A DNA stretch of 34,466 bases from assembly GCA_944367955.1 (NCBI GenBank), contig CALVWU010000010.1, positions 1 through 34,466 of the forward strand, written 5' to 3'. Positions within the stretch are counted from its first letter, which is position 1. Each line of letters opens with the position of its first letter. This DNA comes from an uncultured Clostridia bacterium (GTDB lineage Bacteria > Bacillota > Clostridia > Christensenellales > Borkfalkiaceae). Positions 18,975-27,757 of this stretch are shown here, one piece after another. Below the pieces are notes generated by a model, which worked only from the letters and a program-made list of their open reading frames with translations, searched no databases and was not told where the DNA came from. A program made the translations under genes and the position numbers.

Positions 18975-20231
18975 TTATGTACTTACGCGCCTGATTTTTG
19001 CACCGAGCGCGCGCAATTTATATTCGAAGCCGGCATAGCCCCTGTCGATATGCGAAATATCCAAAACTTCGCTTTCGCCTTCGGCCGCGAGCGCGGCTAT
19101 TACGAGAGCCGCGCCGCCGCGCAGATCGTGCGCCACCGTAACCGCGCCTTTCAATCTTTCGACCCCGCGCACGAAAGCCGTGCGGTCGATAACGGTTATA
19201 TCCGCACCCATTTTTTTTAATTCGGGCACATACTTAAAGCGCGTTTCAAACAGATTTTCGGTGACTATGGAATTGCCTGCGCATACACAGCACAGAGCAG
19301 TCATCTGCGCCTGCAGATCGGTGGGAAATCCCGGATAAGGCTGGGTTTCTACGCTCTTTACCGCCACGGGCCGTCTATCGCTTCGTATATATATTTTATC
19401 ATTTTTTATGCGCAGTTTGCAACCGTTTTCCCTAAGTTTATGTAAAAGAGAGCTTAAATTTTCGGCGTTTATTCCGCCGAGCTCCATCTCTCCCCCGCAC
19501 ATGGCGACAGCGATAAGAAATGTTCCCGCCTCTATTCTGTCGGCAATGGGCTGATAGTCGCCGCCGCCCAGTTTTTTTACTCCCTCGATGACTACGGTGC
19601 CCGTGCCGGCACCCTTTATTTTCGCACCCAAAAAGTTTAAAAAATTTTGCACGTCCTCGATTTCGGGTTCGCGGGCAGCATTTTTTATAACCGTGGTACC
19701 CTCCGCCTTTACCGCGGCCAGCATTATGTTTTCGGTTGCACCCACGCTGGGACAATCGAGCATTATTTCGTTACCCGTAAGCTTTTGACAGCTGCAAGTT
19801 ATGTAACCGTTGCACTCGGAAATATCCACACCCAGCCTTTTCAGCCCCGTAAGGTGCAGATCTACCGGGCGAAGCCCTATATCGCATCCGCCGGGGTATG
19901 CTATCTTTGCCCTGCGAAAACGCGAGATGACGGAACCGAGCAAAAACACCGACGAACGCAATTCGTGTGCGAGCGCGCGGGGAATCTCGCAGCTGTCGCA
20001 GCAAGAGCTGTCTATAACGACATCCTGCCCGCGGTACGATATTTTACAGCCTAGACAGCTTAAAATCTTTACCATGTTTTTAACGTCGGTTATATCGGGC
20101 ACGTTGCACACCGCAACCGGCTCGTCGGTGAGGACGGCCGCCGCGAGTATGGGCAGCACGGAGTTTTTTGCCGTCTGAACGCGCAGCCGGCCGCACAGCC
20201 GCCCGCCGCCGCTTATAATGTACTTATCCAT
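18975..20231 (-). CDS. murA: UDP-N-acetylglucosamine 1-carboxyvinyltransferase
   Basis: First committed step of peptidoglycan synthesis: transfers enolpyruvate from PEP to UDP-GlcNAc, and is the target of fosfomycin. From the proposed start the key residues match E. coli numbering closely: Lys22-Asn23 (QTAKNSVLPI) and the catalytic Cys116 in YPGGCDIGLRPVDLHL. Having Cys rather than Asp there predicts fosfomycin sensitivity at this enzyme. I start at ATG 20231 (MDKYIISGGG), which has GGAG at good spacing and gives 418 aa. The open frame extends 36 codons further up, but that part is basic, unconserved and crosses the hairpin between ftsW and murA. It occupies the dcw position where murG and murC/murB are often found. 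Confidence 0.95.
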   Translation of the reverse strand: MDKYIISGGGRLCGRLRVQTAKNSVLPILAAAVLTDEPVAVCNVPDITDVKNMVKILSCLGCKISYRGQDVVIDSSCCDSCEIPRALAHELRSSVFLLGSVISRFRRAKIAYPGGCDIGLRPVDLHLTGLKRLGVDISECNGYITCSCQKLTGNEIMLDCPSVGATENIMLAAVKAEGTTVIKNAAREPEIEDVQNFLNFLGAKIKGAGTGTVVIEGVKKLGGGDYQPIADRIEAGTFLIAVAMCGGEMELGGINAENLSSLLHKLRENGCKLRIKNDKIYIRSDRRPVAVKSVETQPYPGFPTDLQAQMTALCCVCAGNSIVTENLFETRFKYVPELKKMGADITVIDRTAFVRGVERLKGAVTVAHDLRGGAALVIAALAAEGESEVLDISHIDRGYAGFEYKLRALGAKIRRVST

Positions 20232-20260
20232 ATCAGCTCCGTATTGTATAAAATGCCGAA

Positions 20261-20292
20261 CAGCCCGAACGCAAAAGCTCTTTTTCGGGCTG
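20261..20292 (-). repeat. Inverted repeat between ftsW and murA
   Basis: CAGCCCGAA (20261-20269) pairs with TTCGGGCTG (20284-20292), 9 bp, around a 14-base loop that itself contains AAAAG/CTTTT. It is in the 70-base gap between ftsW and murA. There is no U-tract, so it is more likely an mRNA processing or stability element than a terminator. Confidence 0.45.
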
Positions 20293-20301
20293 CTTACTTT
20301 A

Positions 20302-21468
20302 TTATATGGCTTTTTGCGCCGCGTTGTGCGGAACCGCACGTTCTCCGCGCGAAATGTTATACAATACCCCCATCGAAGCCATCGTTATGATAAGCGAAGT
20401 ATTACCGCTGCTTACAAGCGGAAGCGGCAGTCCTGTCGGCGGTATGGCACCGCCCACGACAAGCGCGTTTATTATTACCTGAATGCCGTATACGAGCGTT
20501 ATGCCCGCGGCAAGAAGATAGCCGAACGGGTCGCCGCATCTGCGGGCGATAGCAATGCCGCGCCAGATAATAAAAAGGCATGCTCCGAAAAAGATCGCAA
20601 GCCCTATAAACCCCAGTTCTTCACCCATGATCGACAGAATAAAATCGCTTTCGGCAAAGGGCAAAAAACGATATTTTTGAGTGGAATTTCCAATCCCCAC
20701 GCCGAACAATCCGCCGTTGCCGAGCGCGTAGAGCGACTGTATCAGCTGATAGCCCTCATCCTTGGGCGACGACCACGGATCGAGAAACGCGCTAAGTCTT
20801 TGCAGCCGGTACGGTTCGGCGATGATGAGCACGGGTACGGCAATAACAAAAGGCACGAGCATTGCCGCAAAAGTTTTTAAGTTGGTTCCGCTTAAAAACA
20901 CAACGGCAAGCATGAGAAGTCCGACGCACATGGTGATGGACATATTGGGTTCGGCTATTATGAGAAGGCAGATAACGATACCGAACGCAAGCACGGGCAG
21001 AACGCCGCGTATACTGCGCGCCCGCCTGTAATTTTTTGAAAAATGCGCGGCCGCGAAAAGGACGAAGGCGTACTTTGCAATTTCGGACGGTTGTATGGTC
21101 ACCGGCCCCACGCCTATCCACCGGGTCGCGCCGTAATTAGTTACCCCCACGCCGGGCACGAACACGAGGGCGAGCAACGCCACGGACAACACGGCGAGCG
21201 GAATTTTTAATTTTATCAGACGGCCGTAAGGGAACATCGCGGCCGCAAACATCGCAACCGTGCCGAAAACCACGCCGACGAGCTGTTTTTCGACGAAGTA
21301 AAAGGGATCTCCGTACTGAACTTCGGCAACATACGAGCTTGCGGAATATATCATTATGCAGCCGAACGCCGCCATGCCGAGCGTACACGCAAGGATGGCT
21401 ATATCTCCGCGCGGGCGGCAATACGCCGCACTGCCCAAGATACGGCGGACGCTATACAACGTTTTCAA
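20302..21468 (-). CDS. ftsW: SEDS-family peptidoglycan polymerase FtsW
   Basis: Integral membrane glycosyltransferase that polymerises lipid II at the septum with a partner class B PBP. About ten transmembrane helices are visible. Family motifs are GATRWIGVGPVTIQPSEIAK, AFLDPWSSPKDEGYQLIQS, FAESDFILSIMGEELGF and PPTGLPLPLVSSGNTS. Length 388 aa is normal. The start codon is TTG, at 21468 or nine bases later at 21459; both overlap the end of murD, and GGAAG lies just upstream. The position after murD favours FtsW over RodA or SpoVE, which are otherwise hard to separate. The cognate transpeptidase is probably the SpoVD/FtsI gene at 25216-26904. Confidence 0.93.
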   Translation of the reverse strand: MKTLYSVRRILGSAAYCRPRGDIAILACTLGMAAFGCIMIYSASSYVAEVQYGDPFYFVEKQLVGVVFGTVAMFAAAMFPYGRLIKLKIPLAVLSVALLALVFVPGVGVTNYGATRWIGVGPVTIQPSEIAKYAFVLFAAAHFSKNYRRARSIRGVLPVLAFGIVICLLIIAEPNMSITMCVGLLMLAVVFLSGTNLKTFAAMLVPFVIAVPVLIIAEPYRLQRLSAFLDPWSSPKDEGYQLIQSLYALGNGGLFGVGIGNSTQKYRFLPFAESDFILSIMGEELGFIGLAIFFGACLFIIWRGIAIARRCGDPFGYLLAAGITLVYGIQVIINALVVGGAIPPTGLPLPLVSSGNTSLIITMASMGVLYNISRGERAVPHNAAQKAI

Positions 21469-22804
21469 AACTTCCGACCAGCTCTATAAATCTTTCACCG
21501 CGCTGTTCATAGCCCGAAAACTCGTCGAAACTCGAACAGGCGGGGCTGAGCAGCACACACTGCCCGCTCCTTGCCGAACTGCGCGCCAATTTTACCGCGT
21601 CGTCGAAACGTTCGCACAGCGAAAACGAGGAAAAGCCGCTTTGAATGGCAGCGTCAAGCAGCTTGTAACGGGCCTCTCCGTAGAGAACGGCGTGAACGAC
21701 CGAGCTTTCGTTCAAACCTTCGAACAGCCGCTTAAAATCATACCCCTTATCCTTACCGCCGAGCAGAATGACGGTTGATGACGACATGCTCTGCACGGCT
21801 TTTAACGCGGCGTCGACGTTTGTGGCTTTGCTGTCGTCTATGTAAGTTACGCCGTCGATTTCGCCGACTACCTCGATGCGGTGTCTGACCCCCTTAAACG
21901 CGCACAGCGAACGGGCGACGACTTCGCCGTCGAGTCCGAGGATACCGCCAACCGCGGCGCAGGCGAGAGCGTTGTATACGTTGTGTCCGCCGCCTATCGC
22001 CATGTCGGAGCAGGCAAACAGCCTTTGACCCATAAAGTATACGCATCCGTCCTGAACATAAGCCCCTTCCACCTGCCTGCGCGCAGAAAAATATACCACC
22101 TTTGCCCGCGTCAGCGAAGAAAAGCCTCTTACGCGCTCGTCGTCGTAGTTCAATACGGCATACTCGCTTTCGCGCAATCCTCGCACCAGCTTGCTCTTTA
22201 AATAGACATAATTTTCCATGTTGTAGTGCCTGTTGAGATGGTCTTCGGTTATATTGGTAACCACGGCCACATGCGGACGGAGCGAAAACAGCGTTTCGAG
22301 CTGAAACGAAGAAATTTCCATCACCGCAAAGTCGTCGTAAGAGCACTTGTCGACGAGGTCGAGAGTAGGTTCGCCGAAGTTTCCGCACGGAAACGCCCGC
22401 ACGCCGCAATCGGACAACATCTGCGCAAGCATGGAAACCGTAGTCGTCTTTCCATTTGTACCAGTCACGGCCACGGACGTGGCGCGCAGATAATGACAGG
22501 CCAGTTCCTCCTCTCCGGTAATAAGCTTGCCCGCCCGTCTGAACGCGACAGGAAGAGGATTATCAATCGGAATGCCCGGACTGAGCACCAGCACGTCGCA
22601 CTTTTCAACGCACTCTTCATATTCGGCCGCCGTCACCTCTTTTGCGCCGAGCGCGACGAGTTCGTCGATGGACGAACGGACGTCGGCATTTATAAAATCA
22701 TCGTACACAAACACTTTTGCACCGCGGGCAAGCAAAAAGCGGGCCGCGCTTCTGCCCGAACCGGATATGCCCGCAACCAAAAAATTCTGACCTTTAAAAT
22801 ACAT
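21452..22804 (-). CDS. murD: UDP-N-acetylmuramoyl-L-alanine--D-glutamate ligase
   Basis: Adds D-glutamate, made by MurI, to UDP-MurNAc-L-alanine. The N-terminal Rossmann-like domain begins FLVAGISGSGRSAARFLLA. The ATP-binding P-loop is GTNGKTTT at 115-122. Further Mur-ligase signatures are EISSFQLETL, TNITEDHLNRH, NVYNALACAAV, and YIDDSKATNVDAALKAVQSM with ILLGGKDKGYDF. Length 450 aa is typical. It starts six bases after the mraY stop with GAGG close upstream, and its end overlaps ftsW by 17 bases. Order and motifs leave little doubt. Confidence 0.97.
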   Translation of the reverse strand: MYFKGQNFLVAGISGSGRSAARFLLARGAKVFVYDDFINADVRSSIDELVALGAKEVTAAEYEECVEKCDVLVLSPGIPIDNPLPVAFRRAGKLITGEEELACHYLRATSVAVTGTNGKTTTVSMLAQMLSDCGVRAFPCGNFGEPTLDLVDKCSYDDFAVMEISSFQLETLFSLRPHVAVVTNITEDHLNRHYNMENYVYLKSKLVRGLRESEYAVLNYDDERVRGFSSLTRAKVVYFSARRQVEGAYVQDGCVYFMGQRLFACSDMAIGGGHNVYNALACAAVGGILGLDGEVVARSLCAFKGVRHRIEVVGEIDGVTYIDDSKATNVDAALKAVQSMSSSTVILLGGKDKGYDFKRLFEGLNESSVVHAVLYGEARYKLLDAAIQSGFSSFSLCERFDDAVKLARSSARSGQCVLLSPACSSFDEFSGYEQRGERFIELVGSFENVV

Positions 22805-22810
22805 ACCGCC

Positions 22811-23752
22811 TCACACAAACATAATGCAAAGTATACCGACAAGGGCGGTTATTACAAAATAGGCATACGCTATTTTGCTTTCGCTGAATCCCTTCATCTG
22901 AAAATGGTGATGGACGGGAGCCATTAAAAACACCCTTCTGCCGGTACGCTTATAATATATTACCTGAACTATAACGGATATGCCGGATACCACAAACATT
23001 ATTCCGAGCACGGGTATATACAGCGCGTTGCCCGAAAACACAGCAAGGCCTGCGATGAGTCCGCCGAGTGCGAGCGAGCCGGTATCGCCCATGAACAGTG
23101 AAGCTTTATTGCAGTTGAACAGCAGAAACGCCGCCAGCGCACCCACCATGCAAAACGCGGCCGTTGCACCCTCTGCATAAGTCTGCACGAGAATTACGCC
23201 GAGCGATGCAATGCAGGCGAGCGACGAGCCGCCCGCCAGACCGTCCAGCCCGTCGGTGAGGTTTACGCAGTTGACGGTAGCCACAAACGCAAACGCGGCA
23301 ACGGGGATGATAAACCACCCCGCCTGCCACCCTATCCCTCCGCCGAAAGGAATAAACAGAAAAGTTATGTCGTTTACATAGCAATAGGTTGCCGCCGCAG
23401 CAGCGATGGCAAGCTGGAATATTATCTTTTGATAGGGTTTTAGCCCCTCGTTTTCGCGGCGGCGCAGCTTTAAATAGTCGTCGAGGAATCCCACAACGGC
23501 AAATCCCGCCGTGATGACAAGGGTAAAATTGGTTTTATTGCTGCCGAACCCCTCAAACGCGAAAGTACATGCGAGCGCGGCCGCAACAAAACCCAGTCCG
23601 CCCATTGTGGGCGTTCCGCCCTTGTAAGCGTGTTCCTTTACATACGAAAGAATGTATTGCCCCGCTTTAAGCCGCTTTAACAAAGGAAGCAGCGCGGCGG
23701 TAAGAACAAAACACAGCGCAAACGAGGCAAGTACGCAATTAAGGTATTTCAC
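22811..23752 (-). CDS. mraY: Phospho-N-acetylmuramoyl-pentapeptide-transferase
   Basis: Membrane enzyme that makes lipid I from UDP-MurNAc-pentapeptide and undecaprenyl phosphate. About ten transmembrane helices alternate with the conserved cytoplasmic loops: GGTPTMGG, the Asp pair in GFLDDYLK, NCVNLTDGLDGLAGG, SLFMGDTGSLALGG, and the His motif APVHHHFQ. Length 313 aa is typical. The GTG start overlaps the murE stop by four bases (GTGA), so the two genes are translationally coupled. murF, usually found between murE and mraY, is absent here. Confidence 0.97.
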   Translation of the reverse strand: MKYLNCVLASFALCFVLTAALLPLLKRLKAGQYILSYVKEHAYKGGTPTMGGLGFVAAALACTFAFEGFGSNKTNFTLVITAGFAVVGFLDDYLKLRRRENEGLKPYQKIIFQLAIAAAAATYCYVNDITFLFIPFGGGIGWQAGWFIIPVAAFAFVATVNCVNLTDGLDGLAGGSSLACIASLGVILVQTYAEGATAAFCMVGALAAFLLFNCNKASLFMGDTGSLALGGLIAGLAVFSGNALYIPVLGIMFVVSGISVIVQVIYYKRTGRRVFLMAPVHHHFQMKGFSESKIAYAYFVITALVGILCIMFV

Positions 23753-25197
23753 TTTAAACTTTCCAATATCTTTTTTATTATCGTATTGTCGTTATAGCTG
23801 TGTTTTATACCCATTATCTCCTGATAGTTTTCGCCGCCCTTGCCTGCGACGAGCAGAATATCGCCCTCCTTTAAAAGGTTTACGGCATATTCGGTGGCCA
23901 TTTCCCTGTCGCTTACCGTAACGTACGGCGTACCCGTCTTTTGAATGCCCGGCTCTATCCGGGCTATGATGTCGTAAGCGTCTTCAAAGCGGGGATTATC
24001 CGAAGTTACTATTATAAAATCGGCATGCTTCCCCGCGGCTTCCCCCATCATCGGCCGCTTATCAGCGTCACGGTTGCCGCCGCAGCCGAACAAACAGTAA
24101 AGCTTGCCGCGGCACAATTCTTTGAGGCATGAGAGCGACTTTTCCAACCCGTCGGGCGTATGCGCATAATCGACAAAAATATCTGCCCCGTTAAACGAAG
24201 CCGCCCTTTCGAGTCTGCCCGAAACACCTTTAAGCGCGGAGAGGCCGCGGGCTATATCGCTCATCTTTACACCCATGGCGCGGGCGCACGTCGCGGCGGC
24301 CAACGCATTGTAAACATTGTGCAGCCCCGGCATGTTGATATGAATATCATACAGCTCATCGCTTGCGTTTATCACAAAATCCGAACCTTGGATATTTTGA
24401 CGTATGTCGACGGCAAACGTATCGGCGGGATTATCCAACCCGTAACTTAAAACATTTTTGCATACCGAGACAATGCCGTTTGAAAAAGCATCGTCGGAAT
24501 TTACCACTGCCAGAGCGCATCGGCCGCCCTTGAACAGTTTTGCCTTTGCCGCCGCATAGGAATCCATGTCGGCAAAAAAATCGAGATGATCGCGCGTGAG
24601 GTTTGTAAACACGCCCGCCGCGAAATTTATGCCGGCAACCTTATCGAAGTACAGCGCGTGCGCGGAAACTTCCATAAACACATACTCCACCCCGCAAGCT
24701 ACCATATCGGCAAGAACAGAATACAAAAACACGGGGTCGGGCGTGGTGAGTTCGGGCGAAACAAACTTATCGCCGTACGCCACGCCGAGCGTACCTATAA
24801 CGGCCGTATTTGCCCCCGCAGCGTCGAATATGCTTTTCAACATATAGGTTGTTGTGGTTTTTCCGTTCGTTCCCGTAACACCGACAATCTTTAATTTTTT
24901 ATCGGGACAGCCGTAAAACGCGCGGGCGAGCGGCGCAACGGCCGCCCTGCCGTCCTTTACTATTATCTGCGGAACATCGATGTCGAGTTCCCGACGACAG
25001 ACTACGGCGCACGCACCCCTGCGGCAGGCGTCCGCGACAAAGTCGTGCGAATCGCAGCTGACGCCTTCGTAACACACAAACACCTCTCCGCCGAGCATGC
25101 GTCTGCTGTCGGTACTTATGCCCGAAACCTCCACGCGCACGTCGCCCTTGATTTTTTCGTATTCGATGCAGTCAAGCAATTGACAGAGTTTCATCAT
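23749..25197 (-). CDS. murE: UDP-MurNAc-tripeptide synthetase, predicted meso-DAP-adding
   Basis: Adds the third residue of the stem peptide. The P-loop GTNGKTTTT is at 109-117, the probable carbamylated lysine is Lys218 (AAAKAKLF), and HLDFFADMDSY and DYAHTPDGLEKSL are typical of MurE. The specificity motif is DNPR at 400-403, the meso-diaminopimelate type; lysine-adding enzymes differ at these positions. So the wall is predicted to be meso-DAP cross-linked. Length 482 aa is normal. Two consecutive ATG codons open the frame; the second (25194) is better spaced from GGGGG. It lies 18 bases after the transpeptidase gene. Confidence 0.96.
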   Translation of the reverse strand: MMKLCQLLDCIEYEKIKGDVRVEVSGISTDSRRMLGGEVFVCYEGVSCDSHDFVADACRRGACAVVCRRELDIDVPQIIVKDGRAAVAPLARAFYGCPDKKLKIVGVTGTNGKTTTTYMLKSIFDAAGANTAVIGTLGVAYGDKFVSPELTTPDPVFLYSVLADMVACGVEYVFMEVSAHALYFDKVAGINFAAGVFTNLTRDHLDFFADMDSYAAAKAKLFKGGRCALAVVNSDDAFSNGIVSVCKNVLSYGLDNPADTFAVDIRQNIQGSDFVINASDELYDIHINMPGLHNVYNALAAATCARAMGVKMSDIARGLSALKGVSGRLERAASFNGADIFVDYAHTPDGLEKSLSCLKELCRGKLYCLFGCGGNRDADKRPMMGEAAGKHADFIIVTSDNPRFEDAYDIIARIEPGIQKTGTPYVTVSDREMATEYAVNLLKEGDILLVAGKGGENYQEIMGIKHSYNDNTIIKKILESLK

Positions 25198-25215
25198 TAC
25201 CCCCGAAACAAAATT

Positions 25216-26904
25216 CTATTCATACGGCAGTATGTTTTTTACCGCGATTATATCTTCGAACAGTGCCTTGGCCGCAGGCGCGGCAACAACGCTGCCGTAA
25301 TACGCGCCCTGCGGTTCGTCAACGATGACGAGCGCGAGGTAACGCGGCGCGTCCGCCGGGAAAAAGCCGACAAACGACGAAACGTATTTGCCCGACGCCA
25401 CGCCGCCGTTTTCATATTTTTGCGCGGTGCCCGTTTTGCCGCCCACGCGATACCCCTCTATATAGGCGTTTTTGCCGCTACCTTCCCTTACCACGCCTTC
25501 GAGCATCTGCCTGAGCATGGCCGAAGCCTCCCCGCTTATCACCCTGTTTTTCAGCACGGGCGTCACCTCTTTTACTCCGTCTTCGGCAACCACGCCCTTT
25601 AACAGCGATGGAACGTAATAGTTTCCGCCGTTGACCGCCGCGGCCACCGCACAGGCGAGCTGCAATGCGGTTACCGCCACCGTTTGACCGAACCCGATGC
25701 GGGCGAGATCGCAGTCGCGCACAAGCGACTGTGGCACAAGCATGCCGAGTGCTTCGCCGGCAAAATCTATACCCGTAACGTTACCCAGGCCGAACGCCGA
25801 GAGATAGTCGTAAAATGTTTGTGTGCCGAGCGCAAGGGCAATATCGGTAAAACACGGATTGCAGCTGTTGTTCAGCGCGTCGGCGAGAGTCTGATTGGAA
25901 TGTTTGCCGTTGGCATGATCCGACCAACATCTTACCGTCGTACCGTCGACGGAGCGCGTACGACTGCCGTTAAAAATATATGTGGGCGAAAACGCCGCGC
26001 CGTTGCCGTTCAGATACTCCTGAATATTCGCGGCGGCGGTAAGCACTTTAAAAGTCGACCCCGGCTCGTAAATGTCACACACGAGGGTATTGCGCGAGAG
26101 CGAGTTGAGCGTCGCAGGATCGTCGCGCGGAACGTCGTTAAGATCGTATGAAGGATAATTTACCATGGCAAGCACTTCAAAAGTGTTTGGATCGAGGACG
26201 ACGCATGCCGCTCTTTTGGCCTGCGACGAAACGCAGACATCCTTCATCGCCTGTTCTGCGGCGAGCTGTATAGTTATGTCGACGGTAAGCGAAATATCGC
26301 TGCCGTCGCGGGCGGCATTATAAACAATGCGCGTATCCTCGGTTTGATTTCCAACTATGTCGGTGGTATATAAAATGCTGCCGTTCTGCCCGCCGAGCAC
26401 CCCGTCATACATCTTTTCGATGCCCGAGATCCCCATACCGTCGCTCGACGTAAAGCCGAGCACCTGACACAGGGCGTCGCCGTAGGCGTAAACACGCGTA
26501 TTGTCCTCGGCGAAATACACTCCGTCGAGGGCATAGCCGGCAAGCTCGGTTATCCTGTCACGCTCCACCTGCCTCGCAACCGTCACTTCCGAGCGGTCTG
26601 AGGCGGATATTTTTTTCAAAATTTCGCCTTCGTCCGCATTGAGGACACCGGCAAGCACGGCCGCGGCATAATTTTTATCGCTTACCGAACGCGGCCGCAC
26701 AAACACGCTGTACGTTGCGGCATTGCCTACAAGCTGTACTCCGTTGCGGTCGAGGATGCGGCCGCGCGCGGCAATTACCGGTATATCTCTGTTCCACTGG
26801 TCGGCCGCGCGCAGCACGAGTTTGCCGCCCCAAATCACCTGTACGTAAAAATAACGGGCGGCAATCATGAAAAAAATAAAGGTTATTGCCAGTGCTACCG
26901 ACAA
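25216..26904 (-). CDS. Class B penicillin-binding protein (SpoVD/FtsI type)
   Basis: D,D-transpeptidase that cross-links septal peptidoglycan and is a beta-lactam target. One N-terminal transmembrane anchor (about 3-20) precedes the dimerisation domain, with RGRILDRNG near 47-55. The transpeptidase domain has SxxK at Ser283-Lys286 (PGSTFK), SxN at Ser347-Asn349, and KTGT at 490-493. It ends at 562 aa, with no PASTA repeats. The only plausible start is TTG 26904 (GAGG three bases upstream), because an in-frame stop lies just above it; this leaves almost no cytoplasmic tail. The dcw position between ftsL and murE fits both ftsI/pbpB and spoVD, and sequence alone cannot decide whether its role is division, sporulation or both. 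Confidence 0.9.
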   Translation of the reverse strand: MSVALAITFIFFMIAARYFYVQVIWGGKLVLRAADQWNRDIPVIAARGRILDRNGVQLVGNAATYSVFVRPRSVSDKNYAAAVLAGVLNADEGEILKKISASDRSEVTVARQVERDRITELAGYALDGVYFAEDNTRVYAYGDALCQVLGFTSSDGMGISGIEKMYDGVLGGQNGSILYTTDIVGNQTEDTRIVYNAARDGSDISLTVDITIQLAAEQAMKDVCVSSQAKRAACVVLDPNTFEVLAMVNYPSYDLNDVPRDDPATLNSLSRNTLVCDIYEPGSTFKVLTAAANIQEYLNGNGAAFSPTYIFNGSRTRSVDGTTVRCWSDHANGKHSNQTLADALNNSCNPCFTDIALALGTQTFYDYLSAFGLGNVTGIDFAGEALGMLVPQSLVRDCDLARIGFGQTVAVTALQLACAVAAAVNGGNYYVPSLLKGVVAEDGVKEVTPVLKNRVISGEASAMLRQMLEGVVREGSGKNAYIEGYRVGGKTGTAQKYENGGVASGKYVSSFVGFFPADAPRYLALVIVDEPQGAYYGSVVAAPAAKALFEDIIAVKNILPYE

Positions 26905-26965
26905 TAACCTCTTTTGTAAAACCGTTAAGGAAAATAACTTATTCTGTTTTATTGCTGTTTACCCC

Positions 26966-27730
26966 TCAATCGAGAACCATACCGTGTGATTGAGCGAACT
27001 CGGCGATGTTTTCCGCACCCGTGGCGTCGTCTATGAGCGAATCGACTTCGCCGAGAGTTTGAGTGGCAGCGGTAACATCCTGCTCCATGAGAGCAAGCTC
27101 ACTGTTGAGCCCGGCAATTACGGCCGAATTTACTATTACGAGTATGAACAGGGCGACGACAACGCTTATAAACGTGGCGATTATTATCTTTTCGCGCTTG
27201 CCAAGAAGGGGAGCTTCTTCGTGCGCCGCGCTCTTAACGGCGTTTTTGCCGCTATCGACTACCGTCTTATACTGAATGGTTGTGCTTGTGGGGCGAAGAT
27301 CTTCGTTTTCGTCCTCGTCTGCGGGTGCGGCGGTCATTTCGGGAGCTGCCGCAAAGCGACGGTTGACGGCACTGTCCGCACGGAATATTTCGGCATCGGC
27401 GCGCGCATTCGTCACAAGATAGGGTTGCGCCTGACGCACGGGCTGTGCGGCGGGAGCGGAAACAAACCGGCGAACGGGCTGTTCCTGACGCGCAGGCTGC
27501 TGCAAAATGCTTGCACGGCGCGCTTCGAACGAAGAAGGCTGCACGGCGGGTTCGGGCTGTTTTTCGGGCGCAACTACCCTGCCCCTCACTTCGTTTATAG
27601 AAAGTTCGGGGTTGATAAGCCTTTTATAATTTTCTTTGATCTGCGCGTTGTGTAATTCGTCCGCAGTCAATTCGGCCTGCTTTTGTATTTGCAATGTTTG
27701 TCTTTCGAGTACGGGTGTTGCGACTGCCAT
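26966..27730 (-). CDS. FtsL-like septum protein with long cytoplasmic tail
   Basis: No enzyme motif is visible. The protein has one transmembrane helix at about 182-206, preceded by a basic KRE. About 48 outer residues follow, with heptad-like leucines (GLNSELALMEQDVTAATQTL) and ending SHGMVLD. That is the FtsL plan, and it sits in the FtsL slot between rsmH and the transpeptidase. Unlike ordinary FtsL (about 100-120 aa), it carries a 180-residue N-terminal cytoplasmic region rich in Gln, Pro, Ala and Arg. That region includes an acidic patch (ADEDENEDL, about 137-145) and is probably disordered. The start has AAGGAG at good spacing. FtsL assignment rests on position and topology. Confidence 0.7.
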   Translation of the reverse strand: MAVATPVLERQTLQIQKQAELTADELHNAQIKENYKRLINPELSINEVRGRVVAPEKQPEPAVQPSSFEARRASILQQPARQEQPVRRFVSAPAAQPVRQAQPYLVTNARADAEIFRADSAVNRRFAAAPEMTAAPADEDENEDLRPTSTTIQYKTVVDSGKNAVKSAAHEEAPLLGKREKIIIATFISVVVALFILVIVNSAVIAGLNSELALMEQDVTAATQTLGEVDSLIDDATGAENIAEFAQSHGMVLD

Positions 27731-27757
27731 TGTCTTTCTCTCCTTATCGCAATTTTG

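Noticed and set aside
20232-20339. 36-codon upstream extension of murA
   Set aside because: It overlaps ftsW and the intergenic hairpin, and the residues are unconserved; the internal ATG has a good ribosome binding site and matches known numbering.
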